NCBI GenBank assembly: GCA_021819725.1
Contig: JAKAQR010000007.1
Location: forward strand, 73,504-137,503
Length of the DNA stretch: 64,000 bases
Origin: Actinomycetes bacterium
GTDB taxonomy: Bacteria; Actinomycetota; Acidimicrobiia; Acidimicrobiales; Acidimicrobiaceae
Direction: 5' to 3'
Below, piece after piece: positions 18,973-30,676 of the stretch (the stretch's first letter is position 1; the number at the start of each line of letters is the position of its first letter). The notes under the pieces were generated by a model. That model searched no databases. It was not told the DNA's origin and saw only the letters and a program-made list of their open reading frames with translations. Made by a program: the position numbers and the translations under genes.

Positions 18973-19314
18973 GTGGACAGCCCGTCAGTGGCCCGAGGTA
19001 TGGTAGCGAGTTTTAGCGAGGCAATTGCCAAAATGATTGAGTCCTTCGGGACCATGGTGCTTTCGCTCGTTGTCGCCGTCGTGGTCGGTCAGTGGACGCA
19101 CTCCTGGGCATGGGGTGTAGGTATAGCCGTTTTCGGAGTCGTGGGTTCGATCCTGTCGATGTACTACCGCTCGAAGGCGGAGATCGACAGCACTCCTGTG
19201 CCAGTCAAGACGCGGCGGCCCGAGAGAGGTGGTGTTTCGCGTCTGCTTGAGTCAGATCTCGAACTCTCTGACGACGTTCGTCAGGCTGATGCGTGGCTGA
19301 GGAGGAACGAGTAG
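18973..19314 (+). CDS. Small membrane protein before atpI (AtpZ-like candidate)
   Basis: A 113-residue protein with two closely spaced helices (ESFGTMVLSLVVAVVVGQW and WGVGIAVFGVVGSILSMYY) and a charged C-terminal tail (DLELSDDVRQADAWLRRNE). The GTG at 18973 is preceded by AAGAGG seven bases upstream; the frame continues to 18910 without a better site. Two-helix proteins at the head of atp operons are often AtpZ, a partner of AtpI in Mg/Ca transport or Fo assembly. Similarity is of layout only, so that role is a suggestion. It ends 1 bp before the next gene. Confidence 0.7.
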   Translation: MDSPSVARGMVASFSEAIAKMIESFGTMVLSLVVAVVVGQWTHSWAWGVGIAVFGVVGSILSMYYRSKAEIDSTPVPVKTRRPERGGVSRLLESDLELSDDVRQADAWLRRNE

Positions 19315-19315
19315 C

Positions 19316-19738
19316 GTGTCTAGCACACCTATTCAGCCTGAGGTGAGTATCGCCAAAGGCTTTCTCATTCGGCTGCTCATTGTCGCCCCAGTGGCGGTCG
19401 CCATCTCGTGGGCTCTTGCCGGTGATCGAGGTTTGTGGTCCTCGTTGTATGGTCTCGCGTTGGTCGCCGTCAACTTCGCCATTATGATCGTGTTCTTCCG
19501 TGAGGGTGCCAAATTTGGTATGACGGGTCTGATGGCCGCTGCTTTCCTGGCACTGCTCATCGGGCTCGGAGTGTTGACGGCGGCGATCATTCCGGTTGCG
19601 CATGCGCACTGGATGGATCTCATCGTCTTCGGCCTTGTGGTGATTCTTGGCCACCTCGCTGCGGTGATCATTGAGGCGCGCCGTGTCTCTGGACGTTTGG
19701 GTGATGATGGTCTTGCTCCCTGGAGATTGGTCAGATGA
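19316..19738 (+). CDS. ATP synthase protein I-like membrane protein
   Basis: A 140-residue protein with four hydrophobic helices (LLIVAPVAVAISWALAG, LYGLALVAVNFAIMIVFF, AAAFLALLIGLGVLTAAI, LIVFGLVVILGHLAAVI) and a short basic tail, lying directly before atpB with ATGA overlap. This is the size, topology and position of AtpI, which assists c-ring assembly. The GTG start is 1 bp after the previous stop. Sequence conservation of AtpI is low, so the call rests mostly on context. Confidence 0.75.
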   Translation: MSSTPIQPEVSIAKGFLIRLLIVAPVAVAISWALAGDRGLWSSLYGLALVAVNFAIMIVFFREGAKFGMTGLMAAAFLALLIGLGVLTAAIIPVAHAHWMDLIVFGLVVILGHLAAVIIEARRVSGRLGDDGLAPWRLVR

Positions 19739-20505
19739 TTTTTGCTGGCATTAACTTTCCGCCCATAGCGGAGCTGTTGAACTGGAAGCCGATCGCCTTT
19801 GGCGGCACGGCGCTTATGTTCAACAAGATCGCTGTCCTTACCCTGCTCTCAGCCGCGATTACCCTCGCGCTGTTCTTCGTCGCTGGACGGCGCCAAAATC
19901 TCGTTCCCCGTGGCATCCAGAACATCATGGAGTCGTCGATCGACTTTATCACCAACTCGGTCGTGATCGACGTGATGGGTCAAGAGGGCCTCGCGTGGGT
20001 GCCGTGGCTCACCGGTCTGTTCTTCTTCATCCTGTTCAACAACCTCTTTGAAGTCATTCCCTTTATACAGATGCCGGCGACCGCACGAACGAGCGTCACG
20101 ATCCCTCTAGCGCTCATCGTCTATGTCACCTTTATTGTGGTAGGCATCAAGAAGCAAGGCTTTGGTCGCTATTTCAAATCAGCGCTTGTCCCGAGTGGAG
20201 TGCCGGTAGCACTGCTGATACTCCTTGTCCCCATCGAGTTACTCTCTACCTTCATCGTCCGCCCCTTTGCTCTCGCCGTCCGATTGTTTGGCAATATGCT
20301 CGCCGGCCACCTCCTCTTAGTGACGTTTGCAGTGATCTCGGAGGCGCTGTTCGTCCGCAGCATTGGCCTGATCGTGTTGCCGTTGCCAGCGGCTACCCTG
20401 GTGGTGTTGACGGGCTACGAGATCTTTGTAGGTTTTCTGCAGGCCTTTATCTTCACCATCTTGACCGCCGTCTACTTAGGCGAATCTTTGGGAGGTGGGC
20501 ACTAA
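19735..20505 (+). CDS. atpB: ATP synthase Fo subunit a
   Basis: Proton-channel subunit (256 residues, five to six helices). The essential stator arginine is R183 in LAVRLFGNMLAGH. Other family features are PRGIQNIMESSIDFI, FFFILFNNLFEVIPF and the C-terminal FLQAFIFTILTAVYLGESL. It works with the c-ring to convert proton flow into rotation. The ATG overlaps the preceding stop, consistent with translational coupling along the operon. Confidence 0.97.
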   Translation: MIFAGINFPPIAELLNWKPIAFGGTALMFNKIAVLTLLSAAITLALFFVAGRRQNLVPRGIQNIMESSIDFITNSVVIDVMGQEGLAWVPWLTGLFFFILFNNLFEVIPFIQMPATARTSVTIPLALIVYVTFIVVGIKKQGFGRYFKSALVPSGVPVALLILLVPIELLSTFIVRPFALAVRLFGNMLAGHLLLVTFAVISEALFVRSIGLIVLPLPAATLVVLTGYEIFVGFLQAFIFTILTAVYLGESLGGGH

Positions 20506-20530
20506 GGAGTTGGTCTGAAGTTCGCCGTGA

Positions 20531-20866
<336 letters not shown>

Positions 20867-20877
20867 GGAATCGTTTC

Positions 20878-21396
20878 GTGCTTTTCGGAGTAGTTACGCA
20901 GTCGCCGAACCCAATTCTGCCCTCGACAGGGGAGATTATCTGGTCGGTCATCTCCTTTGCCCTCCTGTTGGTCATATTGGTGAAGTATGCCTTCCCCCCA
21001 GTGGCCTCCATGATGGCCAAACGCAGTGACAAGATCCGAGATGATCTTGAGGCCGCTGAGTCGGCGCGTCGAGACGCCGAACGTCTCGCAGAGGAGCGTC
21101 GCGCTGAGCTTGGGCGTGCACGTGAAGAGGGCCAGCGTATCATTGAGGACGCGCGAGCTACCGGTGAGGCGCTGCGCCAAGAGGCGGCGGCTGAAGCACA
21201 ACGTGAGGCCCAGATGGTACGTGAGCAGGCTCAGCTGCAGGTAGCGGCGGAGCGATCCCGGCTGATCCTTGAGCTTCGGGGTGAATTGGCTGGCATGGCT
21301 ATCGAACTGTCCACTCGGATACTCGCGCATGAACTCGCCTCGAGTGAGGTAGATCCCCTAGTGGAGTCCTTCCTCGCGGAGGCGGATTCGGAGTAG
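20878..21396 (+). CDS. atpF: ATP synthase Fo subunit b
   Basis: Peripheral-stalk subunit (172 residues). It has an N-terminal membrane helix (IIWSVISFALLLVILVKYAF) followed by the PPVASMMAKRSDKIRDDLEA segment. A long Glu/Arg/Ala-rich coiled coil runs to near the C-terminus (ERRAELGRAREEGQRIIEDA). The GTG start follows AAGGAATCGTTTC. Unlike mycobacteria there is no second b' gene and no fusion to delta: the frame stops 2 bp before atpH. Confidence 0.95.
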   Translation: MLFGVVTQSPNPILPSTGEIIWSVISFALLLVILVKYAFPPVASMMAKRSDKIRDDLEAAESARRDAERLAEERRAELGRAREEGQRIIEDARATGEALRQEAAAEAQREAQMVREQAQLQVAAERSRLILELRGELAGMAIELSTRILAHELASSEVDPLVESFLAEADSE

Positions 21397-21398
21397 AC

Positions 21399-22265
21399 AT
21401 GAGAGAGCGGACCCGTGGATTCGCCATCGCCACTCGTGATCTTGGGATCAGGAGTGATGAGTTGGCACGCATAACACAAGAGATGGCGGCGGTGGCGGTG
21501 CTCGTGACCGACTCCGTCGAATTGACCGATGTACTGATCGACCGTGGTCTCCGTTCTGATGTTCGACGATCAGTGTTGGTCGAGCTCTTGAGCGACCGTG
21601 TGGACCCGCGGATCACTGCGCTCGCTGGCTATGTGGTGGAGACCGAGTTGGCGGGGGATATTCCCGAGGTTCTGGCGGGTCTTGAAGCCGTGCTGCAAAG
21701 CACCTACGTCCTCGGTGACGGAATCGAGACGGTGACTGGTGCGCGTGCGCGAGGATATGCACACGCGATTATGGGCGATCTCGATCGAGATGCTCTGCTG
21801 CTCATGTTGGATGAACTCATCAGCGTGACGCAGTTGTTGGCCGGAGACGTCGCGTTACGAAGGGTGCTATCAGGTCTTGGTGGCGATCCAGAGCAACGGA
21901 TTCACATTGTTGAGGATCTCTTTGGAGGACGAGTCTCGTCGGCGGCGTTGTCGGTTCTTCGCGCAGTCGTTGCTGTGAGCAACCCGCGCTCCCTAGCGGA
22001 GTCGCTCGAGAGGATCATTGGTGACTGCTCCAGGCTGATCGAGAGCCAGATTGCCCGAGTGACACTCGCTCGTCAAGCCAACGATATCTACCGTTCGCGG
22101 ATCGCGTCAACGCTCGAGCATCGTATTGGGCGCGAGCTGATCGTCGAGTGGAGAGTCGATGAAACACTCATCGGTGGAATGGTCGCTGTTATTGGCGATC
22201 GGGTCTACGACGTGAGTGTTGCCAGAGAACTACAGAGGGCCCAGCAGTTGCTTGCCGGGCGATAA
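21399..22265 (+). CDS. atpH: ATP synthase F1 delta subunit with duplicated N-terminal domain
   Basis: Connects the peripheral stalk to F1. It has 288 residues against about 180 for a standard delta, because the N-terminal helical domain occurs twice. Residues 6-100 (RGFAIATRDLG...) and 118-212 (RGYAHAIMGDL...) align over their length (RG[FY]A, a central VL...G, then VE.L...RV and VV). The usual C-terminal domain follows (DETLIGGMVAVIGDRVYDVS, 254-273). Mycobacterial b-delta fusions carry a comparable extra domain, here without the fusion. The ATG follows GGAGTAGAC. Confidence 0.93.
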   Translation: MRERTRGFAIATRDLGIRSDELARITQEMAAVAVLVTDSVELTDVLIDRGLRSDVRRSVLVELLSDRVDPRITALAGYVVETELAGDIPEVLAGLEAVLQSTYVLGDGIETVTGARARGYAHAIMGDLDRDALLLMLDELISVTQLLAGDVALRRVLSGLGGDPEQRIHIVEDLFGGRVSSAALSVLRAVVAVSNPRSLAESLERIIGDCSRLIESQIARVTLARQANDIYRSRIASTLEHRIGRELIVEWRVDETLIGGMVAVIGDRVYDVSVARELQRAQQLLAGR

Positions 22266-22277
22266 CAAGGAGAGACG

Positions 22278-23804
22278 ATGGCGGTAGAGTTGAAAATTGA
22301 TAAGTCGGAGATCGCTGATGTCATCCGGCGGCGGCTACAGGAGTACACGACGACGACCGCAGGCGAAGAGGTCGGCCGAGTGCTGGAGTTCGGTGACGGG
22401 ATCGCCTCGGTCTCGGGACTCCCCTCGGTGGCGGTGAATGAAGTTTTGCGCTTTGCCAACGGTACGGTTGGTCTCGCGCTCAACCTCGAAGAGGATACGA
22501 TCGGCGTGGTTGTCCTCGGCGAGGAATCCGGTATCTCCGAAGGCCAGTTAGTGAAGTCGACCGGCGAGATCCTGTCAGTTCCGGTGGGCGATGCACTGCT
22601 CGGTAGGGTTGTCGATCCGCTCGGTCGACCGATCGACGGGCTTGGTCCTATCGATTCCACAATACAGCGTCGCCTTGAGGTGCAGGCGCCAGGTATTGTC
22701 CAGCGCAAGCCGGTTGGAGAACCGCTACAGACTGGAATCAAGGCTATCGACGCCATGACTCCGATTGGACGTGGTCAGCGCGAATTGATTATCGGTGACC
22801 GCAAAACCGGCAAGACGACGGTGGCGCTTGACACGATTATCAACCAGCGTGGCCAGGGTGTGAAGTGTATCTATGTGGCTATTGGGCAGAAAGGCACCTC
22901 CATCGCGGCAGTGGTCGACACGTTGCGTGATCATGGAGCGCTTGAGTATACGGTGATCGTGGCAGCGGCAGCATCTGAGGCTGCGCCGTTCAAGTACCTT
23001 GCACCGTATGCAGGCTGTGCGATGGGCCAGCATTGGATGGAAAATGGGGAGCACGCCCTGATCGTCTATGACGATCTTTCGAAGCAGGCTGACGCCTATC
23101 GGCAGCTCTCGTTGTTGCTTCGTCGTCCACCAGGACGTGAAGCCTATCCTGGTGACATTTTTTACCTCCATTCCCGGCTTCTTGAGCGCGCGGCGAAGCT
23201 CAGCGATGCGCTTGGTGGAGGTTCGTTGACGGCGCTGCCGATCATTGAGACCAAGGCAGGAGATATCTCCGCCTATATCCCTACCAATGTGATCTCGATC
23301 ACGGATGGTCAAGTGTTTCTCGACTCTGACCTCTTTAACTCTGGTCTTCGTCCCGCGATTAACGTCGGGACGTCAGTGTCACGAGTTGGCGGTGCCGCCC
23401 AAACCAAGGCGATGAAAGAGGTGTCTGGAAGCCTACGACTGGACCTTGCTCAGTTCCGTGAACTCGAGGCCTTTGCCACTTTTGGCTCCGAACTGGATAA
23501 GTATGCACAGGCACAGCTCGATCGTGGTTATCGACTGACTGAGCTGTTGAAGCAAAATCAAGGAGCTCCTCTCTCCGTCGCTGAGCAGGTGGTGAGCATC
23601 TTTGCGGGCACCAACGGTCTTCTTGACGCACTGCCGGTAAGTGATGTGTCGAAGTTCTTGGCCGAGATGATTGGCTTCTTGAAGGCTCGACACCCTGATT
23701 TCATTGACGGAATTAACACCAATGGTAAGATGCCGGATAAGCAGGCGTTGACGGATGCAATCACCACCTTTGCGGGTGGGTTTGCCACCTCAGTAAAGGT
23801 TTAG
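22278..23804 (+). CDS. atpA: ATP synthase F1 alpha subunit
   Basis: Non-catalytic nucleotide-binding subunit, 508 residues. It has an N-terminal beta-barrel, the P-loop [13 protein letters not shown] (about 173-185), [33 protein letters not shown], and the arginine-finger region [22 protein letters not shown] stands five bases before the ATG. The C-terminal extension that inhibits ATP hydrolysis in mycobacteria is not present; the protein ends soon after TTFAGGF. Confidence 0.98.
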   Translation: MAVELKIDKSEIADVIRRRLQEYTTTTAGEEVGRVLEFGDGIASVSGLPSVAVNEVLRFANGTVGLALNLEEDTIGVVVLGEESGISEGQLVKSTGEILSVPVGDALLGRVVDPLGRPIDGLGPIDSTIQRRLEVQAPGIVQRKPVGEPLQTGIKAIDAMTPIGRGQRELIIGDRKTGKTTVALDTIINQRGQGVKCIYVAIGQKGTSIAAVVDTLRDHGALEYTVIVAAAASEAAPFKYLAPYAGCAMGQHWMENGEHALIVYDDLSKQADAYRQLSLLLRRPPGREAYPGDIFYLHSRLLERAAKLSDALGGGSLTALPIIETKAGDISAYIPTNVISITDGQVFLDSDLFNSGLRPAINVGTSVSRVGGAAQTKAMKEVSGSLRLDLAQFRELEAFATFGSELDKYAQAQLDRGYRLTELLKQNQGAPLSVAEQVVSIFAGTNGLLDALPVSDVSKFLAEMIGFLKARHPDFIDGINTNGKMPDKQALTDAITTFAGGFATSVKV

Positions 23805-23810
23805 AGTCTC

Positions 23811-26202
<2,392 letters not shown>

Positions 26203-26203
<1 letters not shown>

Positions 26204-26595
26204 TGGCGAACGAGACCTTCAATCTGGTGATCGCTAACCCGGAGTTAGTGCTCTTTGACGAGGAGGTTGAAAGCCTCACACTTCGTTCGGCACTCGGGGA
26301 TGCCGCCTTCCTTGCTCATCATGCCCCCTTCGTCGGAGAGGTGGAGGTTTGTCTGGGGACGGTGGTGCGGGGGCAAGGCGATTCCTTCCAGATTGTGATC
26401 GACGGCGGACTGGTTCGAGCCGGTGGTAATCGTGTGGTGGTTTTGGCCAATGACGCACAGTTGGCTAGCGACGTTGAACAGGAGTCTCTTCGGCGCAGAA
26501 GACAGCGCTACGAGGAGCGATTAGAGGAGCTTGATGATGCGATTGCGGAGTCCGAACTGCGGTCGCTGGAGCTTCGGGGGAGTCTGATCGACTAG
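26203..26595 (+). CDS. atpC: ATP synthase F1 epsilon subunit
   Basis: Rotor-associated subunit, 130 residues. The beta-sandwich begins FNLVIANPELVLFDEEVESL and includes LRSALGDAAFLAHHAPFVG, a form of the conserved GxxGxxxxxxxHxP region. A C-terminal helical hairpin (RRRRQRYEERLEELDDAIAE) may regulate hydrolysis. It closes the complete a-c-b-delta-alpha-gamma-beta-epsilon operon. Confidence 0.95.
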
Positions 26596-27564
26596 GTGAC
26601 ACCGCGAGTTCGGTGCTGTGTGGCGGTAACATTTGCTGATCCAATCGAGACGGAACTGAACGTCGTCAGAAGGCTTCTCGGATCACGATCGACTGATTGG
26701 ATTCCTCCCCATATCACCCTTGTTCCACCAGTGGATTGCACTCCGATGGAGGCGTGGTTGTGGGTGGGCAGGATCGGTACCTTGAGCACGCAGGTGGCGC
26801 CCGTCGATCTCGAGTTGAGCGGCTTTGGCTTCTTCGCCAATCGCCGGATCACGGGACATCTTCCGGTCGAAGCTGGCAGGGAGGCCCTTGGGCAGTGGCA
26901 TGATCGTTTGGTTGGTCAACCGGATGAGCGCCCCTACCTCCCCCATGTGACGGTTGTGGAGGACCTCGATCTTGCGACGAGCTCCGTCCTCCGGGAGCGA
27001 CTGGCACAGTACACCTTGGCGGTTCAGGCGAAGGAAGTAAGCCTGCTGGTGGCCGATGCGCGAGGGAAAAGGAGAGGTTGGCGACCATTCCTCCGGGCGC
27101 TCGTAGGCTTTGGTGGTCTGCGACGTCGAGCGCATCGATCAGTTCTGGCAGTCTTATCACACTCAAGTCCATTGTCGCACCAGGGATCTGCGCCCTCGAT
27201 AAGTTGTTGGTTACTGGATGAGTCGGGGGGACTGCTCGGTTGGGGCGAGGCAATAGGCGCGCCAAGTGGAGTTTGGATACTCAATGATCCGGTGCTACTC
27301 GATGGTGACCTCGTCGGGTGTGGTTTTGAGGAGTTGGTCGTCGAGGAGCTGATGGAGTACCTCCGACCCCGCACCCTCGTGGGGCAATCATCGACCAAGA
27401 TCCTTGATACCTTTGGAGCCAGGTCGATGAGTGCGGAGGCAGCATGGCTGTTGGGCCTCGATCAGTTGGGCCCCGACCACTCTGGTTTGGCCATGGCCGA
27501 TTCGAAGGGGTTAGGTGGTTCTTACGCCATCAGATGGAAGTTTTTGAGCTTCTCTACGCGATGA
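26596..27564 (+). CDS. 2H phosphoesterase (2'-5' RNA ligase superfamily) with unknown C-terminal domain
   Basis: The GTG start directly abuts the atpC stop. The N-terminal half (1-155) has the two HxT/S motifs of the LigT/2H fold: PPHITLVPP near residue 39 and PYLPHVTVVED near 115. This fold hydrolyses or forms 2'-5' or cyclic phosphate bonds in RNA or nucleotides. The C-terminal half (about 180-322, from CWLLDESGGLLGWGEAIG) has no family I recognise. The 3' end overlaps convergent glpX by 43 bp. Whether it acts with the ATP synthase is unknown; co-transcription is likely from spacing. Confidence 0.8.
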   Translation: MTPRVRCCVAVTFADPIETELNVVRRLLGSRSTDWIPPHITLVPPVDCTPMEAWLWVGRIGTLSTQVAPVDLELSGFGFFANRRITGHLPVEAGREALGQWHDRLVGQPDERPYLPHVTVVEDLDLATSSVLRERLAQYTLAVQAKEVSLLVADARGKRRGWRPFLRALVGFGGLRRRAHRSVLAVLSHSSPLSHQGSAPSISCWLLDESGGLLGWGEAIGAPSGVWILNDPVLLDGDLVGCGFEELVVEELMEYLRPRTLVGQSSTKILDTFGARSMSAEAAWLLGLDQLGPDHSGLAMADSKGLGGSYAIRWKFLSFSTR

Positions 27565-28508
27565 ACAGCCTCGATGGTTCTCACGGTTTTGCTTCGCGAG
27601 CGCATCACGATGGAGTGCGTAATCGCCTGATCGCGATGCGTGCGAACACCCCGTAGTAGTTCGGAGTCCGTGATGCCGGTCGCGGCAAAGAAGCAGTCCT
27701 CGGAGTTGACGAGGTCTGAGGTGTGGAGAATCTTGTCGAGATCGTAGCCGGCGTCGATCGCGCGTTGCTTCTCAGTCTCGTCACGTGGCCACAGCCGTGC
27801 TTGAATGGCTCCGTCAACGCATCGGAGGCTAGCGGCGGCGATCACCGCCTCGGGACTGCCCCCAACACCCAGGAGCATATCGATATTGGACGATGGGAGG
27901 GCAGTAAGGAGGGCGGCTGCGACATCACCATCACCGATCAGAAAGATCCTGGCGCCGGCTGCACGGACCTCCTCGATGAGCCCTTCATGGCGAGGTCGAT
28001 CCAGGATAGCGACGGTAATGTCCGCGGTCTGACAGTGCCGGGCTTTCGCTAGTTCTACGACGTTTTCTCTTGGGGAGAGATCGAGTGAGACGGCTCCAAC
28101 TCCTTCAGGTCCGGTAGCGAGCTTGTCCATGTAGACGATCGGACCAGGAAAGAACATCGATCCTGTGCCAGCGATCGCGATCACACTCATTGCACCGCTC
28201 CGTCCCATCGCTGTTGGGGTGGTGCCTTCGATGGGATCGACGGCAATATCGACTTTGGGGCCCGTGCCGTCACCAACATGCTCACCATTAAAGAGCATCG
28301 GTGCGTTGTCCTTCTCTCCCTCGCCGATGATGACGGTTCCATCCATCGCAACCACATCGAGGACACTGCGCATGGCGTTGACAGCTGCGCCGTCGGCTGA
28401 CTCCTTTTGCCCACGCCCCACCCATTGGGTCGAGGCGAGGGCCGCTGCCTCCGTGACACGGACAATTTCGAGTGCGAGGTTGCGATCTGGTGGAGTATTA
28501 TCGATCAT
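27522..28508 (-). CDS. glpX: Class II fructose-1,6-bisphosphatase (GlpX)
   Basis: Metal-dependent phosphatase of gluconeogenesis, 328 residues. Motifs are QKESADGAAVNAMR, VIIGEGEKDNAPMLF, the metal site VDPIEGTTPTAMG, ILDRPRHEGLI and IDMLLGVGGSPEAVIAAA, all characteristic of the GlpX class used by actinobacteria. The ATG has no clear Shine-Dalgarno site. TACCAT lies seven bases upstream (28516-28521), compatible with a leaderless transcript. Confidence 0.96.
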   Translation of the reverse strand: MIDNTPPDRNLALEIVRVTEAAALASTQWVGRGQKESADGAAVNAMRSVLDVVAMDGTVIIGEGEKDNAPMLFNGEHVGDGTGPKVDIAVDPIEGTTPTAMGRSGAMSVIAIAGTGSMFFPGPIVYMDKLATGPEGVGAVSLDLSPRENVVELAKARHCQTADITVAILDRPRHEGLIEEVRAAGARIFLIGDGDVAAALLTALPSSNIDMLLGVGGSPEAVIAAASLRCVDGAIQARLWPRDETEKQRAIDAGYDLDKILHTSDLVNSEDCFFAATGITDSELLRGVRTHRDQAITHSIVMRSRSKTVRTIEAVHRVEKLKNFHLMA

Positions 28509-28634
28509 CTACAGTATGGTAGCACAAGGTGGTCTGCGTGGGCGCAATGCCAAATCCCGGAGCAAATCCGGGGGCTGAGTGTTGGGTCCGAGCGCGACTT
28601 GCATTGCTTCTATGTCCACGGTATGCAACAGGAC

Positions 28635-28640
28635 TAGACT
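28635..28640 (+). promoter_or_regulatory. -10-like TAGACT before the acyl-CoA mutase
   Basis: TAGACT ends eight bases before the ATG, and no Shine-Dalgarno sequence lies between, so transcription would begin about 2 nt before the start codon. No good -35 hexamer is seen at 17-18 bp. Confidence 0.45.
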
Positions 28641-28648
28641 GAGCGTAT

Positions 28649-30328
28649 ATGACACGTTTTGATGAGTGGGTTGCGAGCTATAGCCGCGCTCCGAAGAGGC
28701 AGGATCGTTTCGAGACACTTTCAGGCATCGAACTTGCTCCGGTCTATACCAGCCAAGGCCCTCTTGACGCTACAACGATGCCTACGGGGTCACAAGCTGT
28801 ACTCCCCATGGATGAGGAGCTACCCGGCAGCTACCCCTATACCAGGGGGATCTACGCCAGTGGTTACCGGACCAAGCTCTGGACCATGAGGATGTTTGCA
28901 GGGTTCTCGTCGGCCCAGGAGACCAACGAACGCTTTCGCGAGCTGCTGGCTGCTGGTGGTACCGGCTTGTCAGTGGCCTTCGATCTCCCGACCCTGATGG
29001 GACGGGACTCAGATGACCCGAAGTCGCTTGGTGAGGTTGGCAAGTGTGGTGTCGCGATCGACACCTATGATGACATGGAGACACTCTTCACTGGCATTCG
29101 ACTCGGTGATATCACCACCTCGATGACGATCAACTCGCCAGCTGCCTTTATCTTGGCATCTTTTGTAGCGGTCGCTGAGGCGAGTGGCGTGTCGAGGGAT
29201 AAGCTCGGTGGGACCTTGCAGAATGACATTCTCAAGGAGTATCAGGCCCAGAAAGAGTACTATTTTCCGCCACGGCCCTCGATGCGTCTCGTGCGTGACA
29301 CCATGACCTTTGCCGCTGCCGAGATGCCGAAGTGGCACCCTCTCTCGGTCTCTGGTTATCATATCCGCGAGGCAGGGTCCACAGCGGCGGAGGAGTTAGC
29401 CTTCACGATCGCCAATGGCTTTGCCTATGTGGAGACGGGTTTAGCCGCAGGGCTCAAGATCGATGATTTCGCGCCACAGCTCTCGTTCTTTTTCAACGCG
29501 CACATCGATTTCTTTGAGGAGATCGCAAAGTATCGGGCAGCACGTCGCATCTGGGCGCGTTGGATGCGCGAGCATTACCATGCAGAAGATCCTCGATCTT
29601 GGCTACTTCGATTTCACACCCAAACTGCTGGCGTCTCTTTGACCGCCCAGCAACCTGAGCTCAATATCGTTCGCACGGCTATTGAGGCGTTAGCGGGAAC
29701 ACTTGGCGGCACGCAGAGCCTTCACACCAACTCGATGGATGAGGTACTCTCGCTGCCTACCCAAAAAGCGGCCCGGATCGCACTTCGTACCCAGCAGATC
29801 GTGGCCTATGAGACTGGCGTGACGAACGTGGTCGACCCATTGGGTGGATCCTATTTCGTCGAAGAGTTAACGCGAGAGATGGAGCGACAGGCTGAGGAGA
29901 TTTTTGCCGAGATTGCTGAGTTGGGTCATGGGTCCATGCTCGAGGGCGCGTTACTCGGGATCGATTCGTTTTATCACGTGAACAGGATCGCTGACTCTGC
30001 GTACGAGCTCGAAAAAAAGATCTCTTCCGGAGATCGTATTGTGGTAGGCGTGAATAACTTCGTCCTCGACAACGAGGAGCCCATCGATACTTTGGTGATC
30101 GGTCCAGAGGTGGAGAGACTCCAGGTGCAGCGGCTCCACGATGTCCGCCAGCGGCGAGACTCTGATGAGGTTGCTCGCGCGCTCGCCGGGTTGCAGGCTG
30201 ACGCACGAGACCCCGAAGTGAACCTTATGGAGCCGTTGATCCGTGCGTCACGGGCGCGGGTCTCGGTTGGAGAGATCATGGAGGCGCTTGCCGAAGTCTT
30301 TGGTTACTACGAGGAGCCTGGTATCTGA
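28649..30328 (+). CDS. B12-dependent acyl-CoA mutase, large (catalytic) subunit
   Basis: The 559-residue TIM-barrel subunit of a methylmalonyl-CoA mutase-type enzyme lacks the cobalamin-binding domain, which must be a separate small subunit not in this window. Visible: GTGLSVAFDLPTLMGRDSDD, TSMTINSPAAF, GTLQNDILKEY, SGYHIREAGSTAAEELAF and TNSMDEVLSLPT. Substrate-site equivalents (methylmalonyl-CoA mutase numbering) are Phe for Y89 (F83) and Arg for R207 (R213). The arginine favours a dicarboxylic acyl-CoA such as methylmalonyl- or ethylmalonyl-CoA over isobutyryl-CoA. MeaB, its likely GTPase chaperone, lies at 41427. Confidence 0.9.
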   Translation: MTRFDEWVASYSRAPKRQDRFETLSGIELAPVYTSQGPLDATTMPTGSQAVLPMDEELPGSYPYTRGIYASGYRTKLWTMRMFAGFSSAQETNERFRELLAAGGTGLSVAFDLPTLMGRDSDDPKSLGEVGKCGVAIDTYDDMETLFTGIRLGDITTSMTINSPAAFILASFVAVAEASGVSRDKLGGTLQNDILKEYQAQKEYYFPPRPSMRLVRDTMTFAAAEMPKWHPLSVSGYHIREAGSTAAEELAFTIANGFAYVETGLAAGLKIDDFAPQLSFFFNAHIDFFEEIAKYRAARRIWARWMREHYHAEDPRSWLLRFHTQTAGVSLTAQQPELNIVRTAIEALAGTLGGTQSLHTNSMDEVLSLPTQKAARIALRTQQIVAYETGVTNVVDPLGGSYFVEELTREMERQAEEIFAEIAELGHGSMLEGALLGIDSFYHVNRIADSAYELEKKISSGDRIVVGVNNFVLDNEEPIDTLVIGPEVERLQVQRLHDVRQRRDSDEVARALAGLQADARDPEVNLMEPLIRASRARVSVGEIMEALAEVFGYYEEPGI

Positions 30329-30676
30329 GGCATCCCTCGAGCGTTGCCATGGGTCGCTGCCGAGTGGCAGAGGCTGTGGTCGAGCGTAAGCCCGCCAGGA
30401 TCAACTCTTCTTGCGTCGCCTTCTCTTCGGGCTGAAGCCAACTCCGCTAGCGATGGAATTCGGCGTGGTTACGTGATAGTCGGGACGGATTCGACAGCAA
30501 TGCTGCTGGTGGTTACCACGGTGAGCGCTGCATGCATCCACATGCTGGCCGTTCACGGCCTGAGAAATGGCAGCGCCAGAGCATCATGCGGACCTGTCGT
30601 TTAGCGAGGGATGCGACTACCGAGCACGCAACCGATCGGTAGAGCGCCGATGGGTACACGAGCTGTGTGAGGGTGG
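30329..30676. other. Intergenic region, no gene seen
   Basis: A 348-bp stretch between convergent mutase and TetR genes. One open frame of 86 codons crosses it, but it has no ribosome binding site and an unstructured product. An AGCCCG/CGGGCT inverted repeat spans about 45 bp near 30390-30430. I see no T-run terminator. Confidence 0.5.

Noticed and set aside
30344..30604. 86-codon open frame between the mutase and TetR genes
   Set aside because: No ribosome binding site, no motif, and composition like non-coding sequence.
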